Origin: Leifsonia xyli
Lineage (GTDB): Bacteria; Actinomycetota; Actinomycetes; Actinomycetales; Microbacteriaceae
Assembly (NCBI GenBank): GCA_001647635.1
Contig: CP014761.1
Location: 2,480,001 to 2,544,000 of the forward strand
Direction: 5' to 3'
DNA: 64,000 nucleotides
Numbering within the stretch: the stretch's first letter is position 1; every line of letters begins with the position of its first letter. A program made the translations under genes and the position numbers. Below are positions 1 to 8,675 of the stretch, piece by piece. The notes below the pieces were generated by a model. It had not been told where the DNA came from. It saw only the letters and a list, made by a program, of their open reading frames with translations, and made no database searches.

Positions 1-65
1 TTCATCGTGCCGAGGACGAGACGGGAGACCTTCAGGCCGGACCGGCCGAGGTGTGTGTACTCCAT
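1..65 (-). CDS. Aldo/keto reductase, N-terminal fragment cut by window edge
   Basis: The leftward frame from the ATG at 65 begins MEYTHLGRSGLKVSRLVLGT. This is the first beta-strand region of the aldo/keto reductase family (NADPH-dependent carbonyl reduction on a TIM barrel). Only about 21 residues are inside the window, so neither the catalytic Tyr/Lys/His/Asp set nor the substrate can be seen. It lies 64 nt downstream of the glutaredoxin gene on the same strand. The call rests on a short but characteristic N-terminus (YxxLGxSGLKVSxLxLGTM). Confidence 0.75.
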   Translation of the reverse strand, partial: MEYTHLGRSGLKVSRLVLGTM

Positions 66-129
66 AACCGCCACCCAACCCCTGAGAGGGGCGGATGTCC
101 AACTGGATGACGCGTCACTGAGAAGACGC

Positions 130-375
130 TCAGCCGCGGAGTGCTGCCTCCAGCTCCGGGTCCGTCGGCTCGACCAAGTGACGGCCGTCGGGGAGGACGA
201 TGACGGGGATGTTCGTGCGGCCGCTGATCTCGCGGGCGCGGTCCGCTTCCTCCGGACGCGCGACGAGGTCGATGTACTCGTAGTCGGTGCCGAGGCGGTC
301 GAGGAGGGACTTGGAGCGGATGCAGTCGCGGCACCAGTCGGCGCCGTACACGGTCACGCGGGCGGGGGAGGTCAT
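130..375 (-). CDS. Glutaredoxin/mycoredoxin-like thiol-disulfide protein
   Basis: This 81-residue single-domain thioredoxin-fold protein should reduce disulfides or mixed disulfides in the cytoplasm. The active site is C15-R-D-C18 after the first strand (VTVYGADWC). The cis-Pro segment TNIPVIVLPDG and the final helix starting VEPTDPELEAAL complete a minimal glutaredoxin fold. In actinobacteria such proteins usually work with mycothiol, which is family knowledge. A TAGGGT box on the minus strand (387-382) ends 6 nt before the ATG and there is no Shine-Dalgarno, so a leaderless transcript of its own is likely, although it also follows the kinase gene by only 18 nt. Confidence 0.85.
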   Translation of the reverse strand: MTSPARVTVYGADWCRDCIRSKSLLDRLGTDYEYIDLVARPEEADRAREISGRTNIPVIVLPDGRHLVEPTDPELEAALRG

Positions 376-393
376 GCCTCCACCCTACGGAAC

Positions 394-1044
394 TCAGGCT
401 GAGAGTCCGGCGGTGCCGTCCACCACGAGAGTCGCCCGCGGGCGTGAGGCCTCGATCAGCACGGCGTTGGCGCCGTCGACGTCTCGCGCCCACGCCGTCG
501 CCGCCTCGACACTGCGGCCGTGGCGGGTGTGCCGGTCGACGAGGCGGCGCATCCGCTCGTCCTCCGGGGTCGCGACGAACCAGCTCTCGGCCAGCAGCGA
601 GGGAATGCGCGACCAGGGGTCCTGGTCCACCAGGAGGTAGTTGCCCTCGGCCACCACGAGCCGGGTCTCCGGAGCGATCGCGATGGAACCGGCGACCGGC
701 TCGTCCACCGTCCGCTCGAAAGCGGGCGCGTAGACGACGTTGGTCCGCTCGGCGAGCACCCGCGCGAGCAGGGCGGCGAAGCCCCAGCCGTCGAAGGTGT
801 CGATCGCGCCCTTGCGGTCGTGGCGGCCGAGCGCGTCCAGGGTCGCGTTGGCGAGGTGGAAGCCGTCCATCGGCAGGTGCACGGCCGCGCCCGCGCCGGC
901 GAGCTCGTTCGCGCGGTCGGCGACGGCGCGGGCGAGGGTCGTCTTGCCGGAGCCGGGGCTCCCAGCGATGCCGAGGACGGCGCGGCCACCGTCGGGGACG
1001 AGCGCGAGGGCCCGCTGGGCCAGCACCGTGAGGTCGAAGGTCAC
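394..1044 (-). CDS. Nucleoside/nucleotide kinase family P-loop protein
   Basis: A 216-residue P-loop kinase of the uridine kinase/pantothenate kinase-like superfamily. The Walker A motif GSPGSGKTT lies near residues 28-36. The HLPMDGFHLAN segment (about residues 55-65) matches the substrate-binding strand and DGFH motif of this family. VVAEGNYLLVDQDPW resembles the Walker B/lid approach. The phosphate acceptor (nucleoside, sugar or vitamin) cannot be told from sequence. The start is GTG with GGGGAG about 9 nt upstream, 4 nt after the peptidase stop codon, so it is probably co-transcribed with the proline iminopeptidase. Confidence 0.8.
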   Translation of the reverse strand: MTFDLTVLAQRALALVPDGGRAVLGIAGSPGSGKTTLARAVADRANELAGAGAAVHLPMDGFHLANATLDALGRHDRKGAIDTFDGWGFAALLARVLAERTNVVYAPAFERTVDEPVAGSIAIAPETRLVVAEGNYLLVDQDPWSRIPSLLAESWFVATPEDERMRRLVDRHTRHGRSVEAATAWARDVDGANAVLIEASRPRATLVVDGTAGLSA

Positions 1045-1048
1045 GTCG

Positions 1049-2002
1049 CTATTCTCCCCGTGCCGCGAAGCCGCTGATCGCCTCGGCCATCAGCTCCGAG
1101 GACTCGGGGCCGCCGTGTCCTTCGCCCTCGACCACGATGAGCCGGCTGGCCGGCCATCGCCGGTGCAGCAGCCACGGCGTGATCACCGGGCCGCTCACGT
1201 CGTGACGGCCGTGGATGAGCACCGCGGGGATGTGCGCCAGCTCGTCCACGCGGTTCAGGATGGCGCGGCCGCCGGGCAGGAAGGCGTCGTTGGCCCAGTA
1301 GTGGGTGACCAGGGTCGCGAACACCTGGCGCTGCACCGGATCCTCGTGCAGAGGACCGGCCACGTAGTTGGGATCGAGCGACACGTGGGTGGACTCCCAG
1401 GCGTCCCAGGCGTCCGCCGCGGCCGTGCGCTCCTCGGAGGTCCCGGTCGCGAGCATCCGGGCGTACGCCTCGACCACGCGCTCGCCGGGGCGGCGGTGCG
1501 ACGCCTGTTCCAGTCGTTCCCAGGCCTCGGGGAACACACGGCCCATGGTCTCTGTGATCCAGTCCACCTCGTCCCGGCCGGTCGTCGTGACCGCGCCGAG
1601 CACGATGCCGCGGACCCGGTCGGGATGCGCGAGAGCGTAGGCCAGCGCGAGCGTCGAGCCCCACGACCCGCCGGTGACGACCCAGCTGTCGATGCCGAGG
1701 TGCTCGCGGACGAGCTCGATGTCGGCGATGAGCCCTTCGGTGGTGTTCGCAGGAAGCCTGTCGAGCGCATCCACGACGAGCGGCGTGCTGCGCCCGCAGC
1801 CGCGCTGGTCGATCCCCACGAGCAGGAACACCTCGGGGTCGTAGCGCTTGCGATAGTTGCCGGCGCCGAGGCCGCTGCCCGGGCCGCCGTGGAGCCACAG
1901 GACGGGCATGCCCTCCGGGTTGCCGCTGGTCTCCCAGTAGATGCTGTCGCCGTCCGGGTTCTCGACGTGACCGTGTGCGAAGGGCTCGATGACGGGGAAC
2001 AT
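1049..2002 (-). CDS. pip: Proline iminopeptidase (alpha/beta hydrolase, S33)
   Basis: A 317-residue cytoplasmic S33 peptidase that removes N-terminal proline from peptides. HGGPGSG (about residues 36-42) forms the oxyanion hole region. GGSWGS (about 107-112) carries the nucleophile Ser, GRHDVSGP holds the acid Asp and GEGHGG the catalytic His. The length is normal for Pip. The chosen ATG (MFPVIEPFAHGH) has TACGGT ending 6 nt upstream on the minus strand (2014-2009), a leaderless configuration; the frame stays open far upstream but overlaps the MFS gene there. It sits 20 nt downstream of the MFS gene. Confidence 0.9.
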   Translation of the reverse strand: MFPVIEPFAHGHVENPDGDSIYWETSGNPEGMPVLWLHGGPGSGLGAGNYRKRYDPEVFLLVGIDQRGCGRSTPLVVDALDRLPANTTEGLIADIELVREHLGIDSWVVTGGSWGSTLALAYALAHPDRVRGIVLGAVTTTGRDEVDWITETMGRVFPEAWERLEQASHRRPGERVVEAYARMLATGTSEERTAAADAWDAWESTHVSLDPNYVAGPLHEDPVQRQVFATLVTHYWANDAFLPGGRAILNRVDELAHIPAVLIHGRHDVSGPVITPWLLHRRWPASRLIVVEGEGHGGPESSELMAEAISGFAARGE

Positions 2003-2022
2003 CCCCGCACCGTACCGCACCG

Positions 2023-3330
2023 TCAAGAGGTGCGGGTGGCCGTCGCCTCGGTCTCCTCCAGCTCTTCGCGCACGACCTCGCGGGGGGCGAGCACGAAGCT
2101 GGGACGCATCCCCTCGAGCCGGAGGCGGAGCCCGCGGTACTTCACGAGGTAGAACACGCCGACCAGCGCCGCGGCGAACCCGCTCGCGGCCCCGACCCCC
2201 ATGGCCCATCGCGGACCGAAGGTGTCGGCGACCCAGCCGACGATCGGTGCGCCGATCGGCGTCCCGCCCATGAAGATCGCCATGTAGATCGCCATGACGC
2301 GGCCGCGGAGGACCGGGTCGGTGGTCATCTGCACCGTGCCGTTCGCCGTGGTCATCAGTGTCTGCGACGAGACGCCGATCGCGATCAGCGCGATCGCGAA
2401 CAGCCAGTACGTGGGCATGACGGCGGCCACCGCGCAGCCGAAGCCGAAGAAGGCGGCGCCCGCGAACAGCAGCGAGACGCGCGGCCGGTCGCGGCGCGCG
2501 GAGAGCAGCGCGCCGGCGACGGAGCCGACGGCCATGATCGACGACAGGATGCCGTACTCGCCCGCGCCCTGGTGGAAGACGCTGACGGACATGGTGGAGA
2601 TGAAGATGGGGAAGTTGAGCCCGAACGTCCCGATGAGGAACACCATGATCAGGATGACGATGATGTCGGGGCGGCGGCGCACGTACCGGAAGCCGTCGAC
2701 GAGTCCGCTGCGTGACCGCTTTGCGCGCTCGGCGCGGTACAGCTGCTCGCGTCGGAGCATCGCGAGCGACAGCAGGACTGCGCCGAAGGTGGCGGCGTTG
2801 ATCAGGAAGACCCAGCCGGCGCCGACGACCGCGGTCAGCAGGCCGGCGACAGCCGGACCGATGAGCCGGGCGGCGTTGAAGGAGGCCGAGTTGAGAGCGA
2901 CGGCGTTGGAGAGGTTCGGGCCGGCGACGAGCTCGGACACGAAGGTCTGGCGCGCCGGGGCGTCGAAGGCGGCGACCACGCCGAGGAGGAGCGCGAAGAG
3001 GTAGACGTGCCAGAGCTGCACGGCGCCCGTGACGGTGAGGATGCCGAGTCCGAGCCCGAGGAGACCCATCGCACCCTGGGTGGCCATGAGCAGCTTCCGG
3101 CGGTCGAGGTGGTCGGCCGCCCATCCGGTGACGGGCAGCAGCAGGAGCTGCGGGCCGAACTGCAACGCCATGACGAAGCCGACGGCGGACGCGTTGTTGT
3201 GGGTCAGCTGGGTCAGGACGATCCAGTCCTGCGCGGTGCGCTGCATCCATGTTCCGACGTTGGAGACGATCGCGCCGGCCGCCCAGATGCGGTAGTTGAC
3301 CCCGGCGAGGGAGCGGAACATGGAACTCAC
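2023..3330 (-). CDS. MFS transporter (DHA3-like drug/multisolute exporter)
   Basis: A 435-residue major facilitator with about 12 hydrophobic segments. The N-terminal LAGVNYRIWAAGAIVSNVGT and WAADHLDRRKLL (loop 2-3 motif with DRR) are typical of DHA3/TetV-type exporters. The C-terminal tail is charged and cytoplasmic. It starts with GTG and overlaps the marR stop by GTGA (3327-3330), so the two are translationally coupled; this is the usual layout of a drug exporter under its own MarR repressor. The substrate is unknown. Confidence 0.88.
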   Translation of the reverse strand: MSSMFRSLAGVNYRIWAAGAIVSNVGTWMQRTAQDWIVLTQLTHNNASAVGFVMALQFGPQLLLLPVTGWAADHLDRRKLLMATQGAMGLLGLGLGILTVTGAVQLWHVYLFALLLGVVAAFDAPARQTFVSELVAGPNLSNAVALNSASFNAARLIGPAVAGLLTAVVGAGWVFLINAATFGAVLLSLAMLRREQLYRAERAKRSRSGLVDGFRYVRRRPDIIVILIMVFLIGTFGLNFPIFISTMSVSVFHQGAGEYGILSSIMAVGSVAGALLSARRDRPRVSLLFAGAAFFGFGCAVAAVMPTYWLFAIALIAIGVSSQTLMTTANGTVQMTTDPVLRGRVMAIYMAIFMGGTPIGAPIVGWVADTFGPRWAMGVGAASGFAAALVGVFYLVKYRGLRLRLEGMRPSFVLAPREVVREELEETEATATRTS

Positions 3331-3758
3331 GAGTCGGCGAGCTCCCGCATGATCTCGGCGGCCTCGGCCAGCGTCGCGCGCTGCTCCGCAGACAGGGTGC
3401 GGAGGCGCTGGTGCAGCCAGGCATCGCGACGGCGGCGGGTCTCGGCGACGAGCTCGATGCCGCGATGCGTCGGGATGACGACCACCTTCCGGCCGTCCGC
3501 CGCGTCGGCGGTGCGCTCGACGTAGCCGGCCTCCTCGAGGCGGTTGACCGTGCGGTTCATGGACGGCGGCTTGACCCGCTCGAACTCGCTCAGACGGCCG
3601 ATGGTGCCGGAGCCCTCACGCGCGAGGTACCCGAGGATCGCGGTCTGCGCGTCGCTCAGCTCGTCGTCCTCCTTCTCGGCGCGGAGGCGCCGGGAGAGCC
3701 GTGCCACCGCGATCCGGAGGACACTGCTCAGGTCGTGCGTCGAGAGTCGTCCATTCAT
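3327..3758 (-). CDS. MarR family transcriptional regulator
   Basis: A 143-residue winged-helix MarR protein. The recognition region GTIGRLSEFERVKPPSMNRTVNRLEEAGYV and the wing DAADGRKVVVIPTHRG are clear. It heads the regulator/exporter operon and probably represses it. Two close palindromes lie directly upstream (3764-3774 and 3778-3790), the first covering a TAGGCT box and sitting 5 nt from the ATG, so autoregulation is likely. ATG codons at 3758 and 3754 are both near, but only 3758 is in frame. Confidence 0.9.
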   Translation of the reverse strand: MNGRLSTHDLSSVLRIAVARLSRRLRAEKEDDELSDAQTAILGYLAREGSGTIGRLSEFERVKPPSMNRTVNRLEEAGYVERTADAADGRKVVVIPTHRGIELVAETRRRRDAWLHQRLRTLSAEQRATLAEAAEIMRELADS

Positions 3759-3763
3759 ACATA

Positions 3764-3790
3764 GTTAGCCTAACAAATTAGCAAGGCTAA
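3764..3790. promoter_or_regulatory. Tandem MarR operator palindromes over the marR promoter
   Basis: Two inverted repeats lie side by side: GTTAG-C-CTAAC (3764-3774) and TTAGC-AAG-GCTAA (3778-3790). Both have perfect arms, in an AT-rich island within GC-rich DNA. The left one overlaps the minus-strand -10-like TAGGCT (3772-3767). The rightward hydrolase gene starts 42 nt away, so the site could also affect that gene. Confidence 0.6.
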
Positions 3791-3831
3791 ACAAGCCCCC
3801 TTCCGCCCACGGCGTACGCCAGAATGACCCC

Positions 3832-4707
3832 GTGCAGACCCAGCAGGACAGGACCTTCGACGACGTGGACGGCGTCCGCATCCACTTCGACGTGTACGCC
3901 CCGGATCCCGCGGGCTCGAGACCGGCGGCGGTCGTGCAGCTCGCCCACGGGGTGGGGGAGCACGCGGGACGCTACCGAGCGCTCGCCGAGCAGCTGGCGG
4001 CGGCCGGTTTCCTCGTCTACGCCGACGACCACCTCGGCCACGGTCGCACGGGCATGGACCAGTGGCACGGGGATGCGAGCCATCTCGGCCGTCTCGGCCC
4101 CGGCGGGCTGCGGGCGGCGGTTCGCGACGTCCACGCGTTCAGCGACCTCATCCGCGCCGAGAACCCGGAGCTGCCGCTCGCGTACGTCGGGCACAGCTGG
4201 GGATCGCTCATCGGGCAGCTGCTGCTCAACCGCTACAGCGACGAGTACGACGCGATGGTGCTGTCGGGAACGGCCTACCGGATGCCCGGGTCGATGAACA
4301 GCGGCGACCTCAACAAGCGGCATGCCCACCTCGGCACCACCGGAGCGGAATGGCTGAGCCGCGACCCGGAGGTCGCGCGGGCGTTCGTCGAGGACCCGCT
4401 GACGACGCTCACCCCGCTGCAGAAGCTCTTCGGGACGCTCGATGCGGCGCGGCTCCTCGGCCGCCCGGCCCGGCACCTGGCCCACGACCTGCCGGTGCTC
4501 ATCCAGGTGGGGTCGGACGACCCGCTGGGCGGGACCGCGAGCGCCCGCAAGCTGGAGCGCGCCCTCCGCGGCCGCTCCGGCCTGTCCGACGTGACGACCA
4601 TCGTCTACGAGGGCGCACGGCACGAGGTCTTCAACGAGACCAACAGGGCGGAGGTGTTCGCCGACCTCGCGGAGTGGCTGATCGAGCGCTTCCCCAGTCG
4701 CAGCTGA
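3832..4707 (+). CDS. Alpha/beta hydrolase, monoacylglycerol lipase-like
   Basis: A 291-residue cytoplasmic serine hydrolase of the Hydrolase_4/lysophospholipase type. QLAHGVGEHAGRY gives the HGxGEHxxRY motif typical of monoacylglycerol lipases, DDHLGHGRT follows, and GHSWGS holds the nucleophile Ser. GSDDPLGG carries the acidic residue and EGARHEVFNE the His. The start is GTG; an ATG at 3824 is out of frame. The gene is divergent from marR, with 73 nt between the starts. The natural ester is not identifiable. Confidence 0.85.
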   Translation: MQTQQDRTFDDVDGVRIHFDVYAPDPAGSRPAAVVQLAHGVGEHAGRYRALAEQLAAAGFLVYADDHLGHGRTGMDQWHGDASHLGRLGPGGLRAAVRDVHAFSDLIRAENPELPLAYVGHSWGSLIGQLLLNRYSDEYDAMVLSGTAYRMPGSMNSGDLNKRHAHLGTTGAEWLSRDPEVARAFVEDPLTTLTPLQKLFGTLDAARLLGRPARHLAHDLPVLIQVGSDDPLGGTASARKLERALRGRSGLSDVTTIVYEGARHEVFNETNRAEVFADLAEWLIERFPSRS

Positions 4708-4808
4708 CCTCGCGGGCCGCGTCACGATACCGCTCGGACCGCGTCTTCATCAGTGGGCGGACAAATCCGGGTGGGCCGGCGCCGCCGCCCTGACGGGAGG
4801 CCGCGCGC

Positions 4809-6101
4809 GTGAAAACAGGCAGGGGAGCGCGGATCGCCCGGAGAGCCTTCGGCTTCGCGCTGTCCGTCGGGGCCGTCATCGGCATCGCGATCTTCACGCC
4901 CCCGCACGCTGCGCCGGTCATCACGGCCGCCGTCGCGCCGCTCTCGCAGGAGGGCCTCGGATCGGACGACCCTCTCGTCGAGAGGTTCATCGCGAATCTG
5001 CGCACCGTCTCGGCGTCAGAGGTCGCGGAGGCCTGGGCCTCCGCCGGCCCGGAAGGCCAGAAGGAGATCCGGGCCACGTTTCCACCTGCGGCGGGCAACC
5101 TCGACGGCCTCCCGTACGCGTTCCGCGACGCCATGAATCGCAATGCGCTCGCCATACGCACGTCGGTCGCCGCCCAGCGAGTGAGGGCGGCGCCGAACGA
5201 CGAGGCGGCGAAAACCTCCCTTGCCGCCTACCAAGCCATCGCCAAGGCGCTGAAGCCCGGCAAGCCCCGCCGCCAGCTCGTCACACTCACGGGTGACCAG
5301 CCTCCGCTCGCCGCGATCAGCATCGGCGATCTCGACGAGGCGAACGACGTCACCTGGCAGGTCCCCGGCATGGGCACGTACACGACCGACATGCAGCTGT
5401 GGTCGCTCGCCGCGCACAACCTCTGGGCGCAACAGGGCAGGGTCGGCGCACCGAAGCACCGCGCGGTCATCGCCTGGATGGGCTATCGTCCGCCTCCGCC
5501 GCCACCCAGCATCGAGGCCGCCCGGGGCGACTACGCCGAGCACGGGGCGCCCAACCTGGTGCGCGACATCGCAGGCTTCCGGGCGACGCGGGGGAGCACC
5601 CTCGCCGACGTGCAGTTGAACGTGGTCGCCCACTCGTACGGCACCACGGTGACGGCCAACGCGCTGGCGAGCAACGCACTCGGCGTGAACTCGGTCGTGT
5701 TCCTCGGCTCCGCCGGCGTCGAGAAGACGATCGGCGGCGCGGCCGACCTGGGCGCACGGGTCGTGTACGCCTGCGAGGCGTCGAAGGATCCGCAGGCGAG
5801 GCTCGGCCGCTTCTCTCGAACTGACCCCCGTGCTCCGACGTTCGGCGCGACCGTGTTCGGCTGCGACGGCGACGAGGGCGAGAAGCTCAAGCCCGTGACC
5901 GGGCACGCGCCCATCCTCCACTCGGCGTGGAATGACAAGATCGAATCCTCCGTGTGGGCGAAGATCGGCGATGTGGTCGATCGGGTGGCGCGGTTCATCC
6001 AGCACCGCCAGAGCTTCGGTTACCTCGACAAGGGCACCGAGTCGCTGGCGAACGTCGCGTCGGCGACGGTTCCCCATCCATCCCGCCCCTCTCTCACGTG
6101 A
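4809..6101 (+). CDS. Exported alpha/beta hydrolase (DUF1023/PF06259-like)
   Basis: A 430-residue protein with an N-terminal basic stretch and hydrophobic segment (about residues 8-37), probably a signal peptide or anchor. AGNLDGLPYAFRDAMNRNAL and the strand leading to VPGMGTY are characteristic of actinobacterial DUF1023 proteins. VVAHSYGTT supplies the nucleophile Ser and VTGHAPILHS the probable His. GTG was chosen because GGGAGG lies 8 nt upstream (4795-4800). Members are secreted or membrane-associated serine hydrolases of unknown substrate. A proline run (RPPPPPPS) lies in a surface loop. Confidence 0.8.
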   Translation: MKTGRGARIARRAFGFALSVGAVIGIAIFTPPHAAPVITAAVAPLSQEGLGSDDPLVERFIANLRTVSASEVAEAWASAGPEGQKEIRATFPPAAGNLDGLPYAFRDAMNRNALAIRTSVAAQRVRAAPNDEAAKTSLAAYQAIAKALKPGKPRRQLVTLTGDQPPLAAISIGDLDEANDVTWQVPGMGTYTTDMQLWSLAAHNLWAQQGRVGAPKHRAVIAWMGYRPPPPPPSIEAARGDYAEHGAPNLVRDIAGFRATRGSTLADVQLNVVAHSYGTTVTANALASNALGVNSVVFLGSAGVEKTIGGAADLGARVVYACEASKDPQARLGRFSRTDPRAPTFGATVFGCDGDEGEKLKPVTGHAPILHSAWNDKIESSVWAKIGDVVDRVARFIQHRQSFGYLDKGTESLANVASATVPHPSRPSLT

Positions 6102-6210
6102 ACGTGCCGAGCGGCGTGCCGCCCCGGCCGCGCACGTACTGAACGCGGCCCACGGCTGTCTAGCCACACGACTCCCGGCCGTCCCAGACTGAGTGCCGAG
6201 GAGGTGCACC

Positions 6211-6429
6211 ATGGGACTCGACGTCGCCCTCGGGCTGCTGCGGCTGGCGCCCGTCGACAATCCGGCGACCGTGCAGAACCACCAGGAGGTGGGCTTCGCC
6301 ATCCTGCTCATCCTGGGGATGCTGATCGTGCTCGTGCTCATCGGGCTGGCGGTGAGCATGCTGCGCCAACCGGAGCGGCAACTCGACGAGTGGGGGAAGA
6401 CGAGGAACGGACCGCCGCCCCGGTCGTAG
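6211..6429 (+). CDS. Small single-pass membrane protein
   Basis: A 72-residue protein with one strong transmembrane helix (VGFAILLILGMLIVLVLIGL, about residues 28-47) and a charged basic C-terminus rich in Arg, Gln and Pro. GAGGAGG (6199-6205) precedes the chosen ATG, so the longer frame opening at 6193 is not needed. It ends 9 nt before the lipoate ligase gene and may be co-transcribed with it. No family was recognised. Confidence 0.7.
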   Translation: MGLDVALGLLRLAPVDNPATVQNHQEVGFAILLILGMLIVLVLIGLAVSMLRQPERQLDEWGKTRNGPPPRS

Positions 6430-6438
6430 GCTGAAGGC

Positions 6439-7488
6439 ATGCATGGTGAGTACAAGGTCCCGGGTGGCAAGCTCGTCGTCGTCGACCTGGAGGTGGTCGA
6501 CGGTCGGATCACGGACTTCCAGCTCGCCGGAGACTTCTTCCTCGAGCCGGACACCGCCCTGGAGGCGATCAACGCGGCCGTGAACGGCCTGCCCGCCGAG
6601 GCCGATGCGAAGACGATCGCCGCTGCCGTGAAGGATGCGCTCCCCGAGGGGGCGAGCCTGCTCGGCTTCTCACCGGAGGCGGTCGCAGTGACCGTGCGCC
6701 GGGCGCTCGCCAAGGCGACCAGCTGGCGCGACTACGACTGGCAGATCGTGCACGCCAAGGCGGTGTCTCCGCAGATGCACCTGGCGCTGGACGAGGTGCT
6801 CGCCACCGAGGTGGGGGAGGGGCGCCGCGGCCCGACCCTGCGCATCTGGGAGTGGGACGAGCCGGCCGTCGTGATCGGGAGCTTCCAGTCGGTCAAGAAC
6901 GAGGTCGACCCCGAGAACGCGGCGAAGTACGGCATCCAGGTCGTCCGCCGCATCTCCGGCGGCGGCGCCATGTTCATGGAGGCCGGATCGGTCGTCACCT
7001 ACTCCATCTACGCGCCGGCCGACCTCGTGCAGGGCATGAGCTTCGCCGACAGCTACGCGTTCCTCGACGAATGGGCGATCATCGCGCTCAAGTCGCTCGG
7101 CATCGACGCGGTCTACCAGCCGCTCAACGACATCACGAGCCCCTCCGGCAAGATCGGCGGCGCCGCCCAGAAGCGGCTCGGCTCGGGCGCGGTGCTCCAC
7201 CACGTCACCATGAGCTACGACATGGACGGCCAGAAGATGACCGAGGTGCTGCGCATCGGCCGCGAGAAGATCAGCGACAAGGGCATCACCAGCGCGGCGA
7301 AGCGGGTCGACCCGCTGCGGAGCCAGACCGGACTCAGCCGGGCCGAGATCATCGAGCAGATGAAGCTGACCTTCAAGAACCTCTACGGCGCGACGGACGG
7401 CGACCTCACCGACGCCGAGTACGCCGAGGCGGAGAAGCTGGTCGCCGAGAAGTTCGACACGGAGGAGTGGCTCTACCGCGTCCCGTGA
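6439..7488 (+). CDS. Lipoate-protein ligase with permuted domain order
   Basis: A 349-residue enzyme that should attach lipoate or octanoate to lipoyl domains. Residues about 5-85 (VPGGKLVVVDLEVVDGRITD and GDFFLEPDT) match the small accessory domain that sits at the C-terminus of E. coli LplA (PF10437). Residues about 95-349 form the catalytic LplA/LipB fold with VVRRISGGGAMF (the RRxSGGGA loop) and SGKIGGAAQKR, which carries the conserved Lys. The accessory domain thus precedes the catalytic domain. The segment after RISGGGA reads MEAGSVVTYSIY instead of the common HD-GN-N. It ends 15 nt before the convergent glycerate kinase gene. Confidence 0.85.
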   Translation: MHGEYKVPGGKLVVVDLEVVDGRITDFQLAGDFFLEPDTALEAINAAVNGLPAEADAKTIAAAVKDALPEGASLLGFSPEAVAVTVRRALAKATSWRDYDWQIVHAKAVSPQMHLALDEVLATEVGEGRRGPTLRIWEWDEPAVVIGSFQSVKNEVDPENAAKYGIQVVRRISGGGAMFMEAGSVVTYSIYAPADLVQGMSFADSYAFLDEWAIIALKSLGIDAVYQPLNDITSPSGKIGGAAQKRLGSGAVLHHVTMSYDMDGQKMTEVLRIGREKISDKGITSAAKRVDPLRSQTGLSRAEIIEQMKLTFKNLYGATDGDLTDAEYAEAEKLVAEKFDTEEWLYRVP

Positions 7489-7503
7489 CCGGACGCCGGC
7501 CTC

Positions 7504-8622
7504 TCATCCCCAGCGGGACGCGAGGAGCTCGCCCGCCTGACGCGCCCAGCGGACGGCGTCGGCGCGGGAGGCCTGGGCCGAGTGGGCGAGTGCGCTCAGT
7601 TCGGCCACGTCCGCGAAGCCGTCGGGTGCGATGCCGAGAACACCGGCCACGAGTGAGGCCGGTTTTCCGGCGGCCCGGGCGAGGGCGGCGACGTGCGACA
7701 CGACCTTGCCCTCGTGGGTCTGCTCGTCGAAGCGCCCCTCGCCCGTGATCACGAGATCCGCCGCGCGAACGGCCTGCGGCAGTCCGAGCAGTCGGCCGAT
7801 CTCGTCGGCGCCCGGGCGGATCTCCGCGCCCCACAGCAGCAGGCCGAAGCCGGTTCCACCTGCAGCGCCGGCCCCCTCCCGCTGGGCCAGGCCGACGGCG
7901 CCGGGCCGGACCGCCGCGACCTGGTCGACGAAGCGGGCCAGGTTCGCCTCCAGGGTGTTCACCTGGGCCGGCGTCGCGCCCTTCTGCGGCCCGAAGATGC
8001 GAGCGGCGCCGCGCGGCCCGAGGAGGGGGCTTCGCACATCCGTCATCAGCGTCACGCCGCGAGGAGGAGCAGGCGGCAGGCCGTCGAGCACCACCCGGGC
8101 GATGACGCCCAGGCCGACGTTCCCCGGAGGAACCGGCCTCCCGTCCGCGTCCAGGAAGCGCGCGCCGAGAGCTGCGAGGGCGCCGGACCCGCCGTCGCTG
8201 GTCGCGCTCCCGCCCAGCCCGACGACGACGCGCGTGGAACCTGCGCGGACTGCAGCCGCGATCAGCTGGCCGAGCCCGCGCGTGTGAGCCTCCAGCGGGA
8301 TCAGCGGATCGAGCAGCCCGAGCCCGCTCGTCTCCGCGACCTCGACCACCGCGGTGCCGCCCTCGGCCTCCGGCAGAAACGCCCACCGCGCCCTCACCGC
8401 GCTGCCGTCCGGTCCCTCGACGGTCGCCGTCCGCGGCTCGGAGGAAGGTGCGCCGGCGAGGAACGCGTCCACCGTCCCCTCCCCGCCGTCGGCGAGGGGG
8501 AGTCTGCGCACCTCGTCGGCCGGTCGCACGGTGTTCCAGCCTTCGGCGATGGCCCGGGACACGGCGTCCGCCGCGGCCGATCCCTTGAACGAGTCGGGCG
8601 CGATCAGGATGCGCGGCGTCAT
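7504..8622 (-). CDS. glxK: Glycerate kinase
   Basis: A 372-residue GarK/GlxK-family glycerate kinase, phosphorylating D-glycerate for entry into lower glycolysis. The N-terminal RILIAPDSFKGS, LPLADGGEGTVDAF, VVGLGGSATSDGGSG, LMTDVRSPLLGPRGAARIFGP (split here for length, about residues 190-210) and ITGEGRFDEQT are all conserved blocks. The chosen ATG (MTPRILIAPDS) is preceded by TACGGT ending 7 nt upstream on the minus strand and no Shine-Dalgarno, so it is probably leaderless. A start three codons earlier is possible. No other glyoxylate genes lie nearby. Confidence 0.92.
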   Translation of the reverse strand: MTPRILIAPDSFKGSAAADAVSRAIAEGWNTVRPADEVRRLPLADGGEGTVDAFLAGAPSSEPRTATVEGPDGSAVRARWAFLPEAEGGTAVVEVAETSGLGLLDPLIPLEAHTRGLGQLIAAAVRAGSTRVVVGLGGSATSDGGSGALAALGARFLDADGRPVPPGNVGLGVIARVVLDGLPPAPPRGVTLMTDVRSPLLGPRGAARIFGPQKGATPAQVNTLEANLARFVDQVAAVRPGAVGLAQREGAGAAGGTGFGLLLWGAEIRPGADEIGRLLGLPQAVRAADLVITGEGRFDEQTHEGKVVSHVAALARAAGKPASLVAGVLGIAPDGFADVAELSALAHSAQASRADAVRWARQAGELLASRWG

Positions 8623-8675
8623 GACGCCCACCGTATCCTCAGCTGCCCCACAGGCGCTCCGGTACCCTGGATGCC

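Noticed and set aside
1049..3424. A 791-codon leftward frame joining MFS antisense-phase sequence to Pip
   Set aside because: Only the last 317 codons are peptidase; upstream codons read the MFS gene in another frame.
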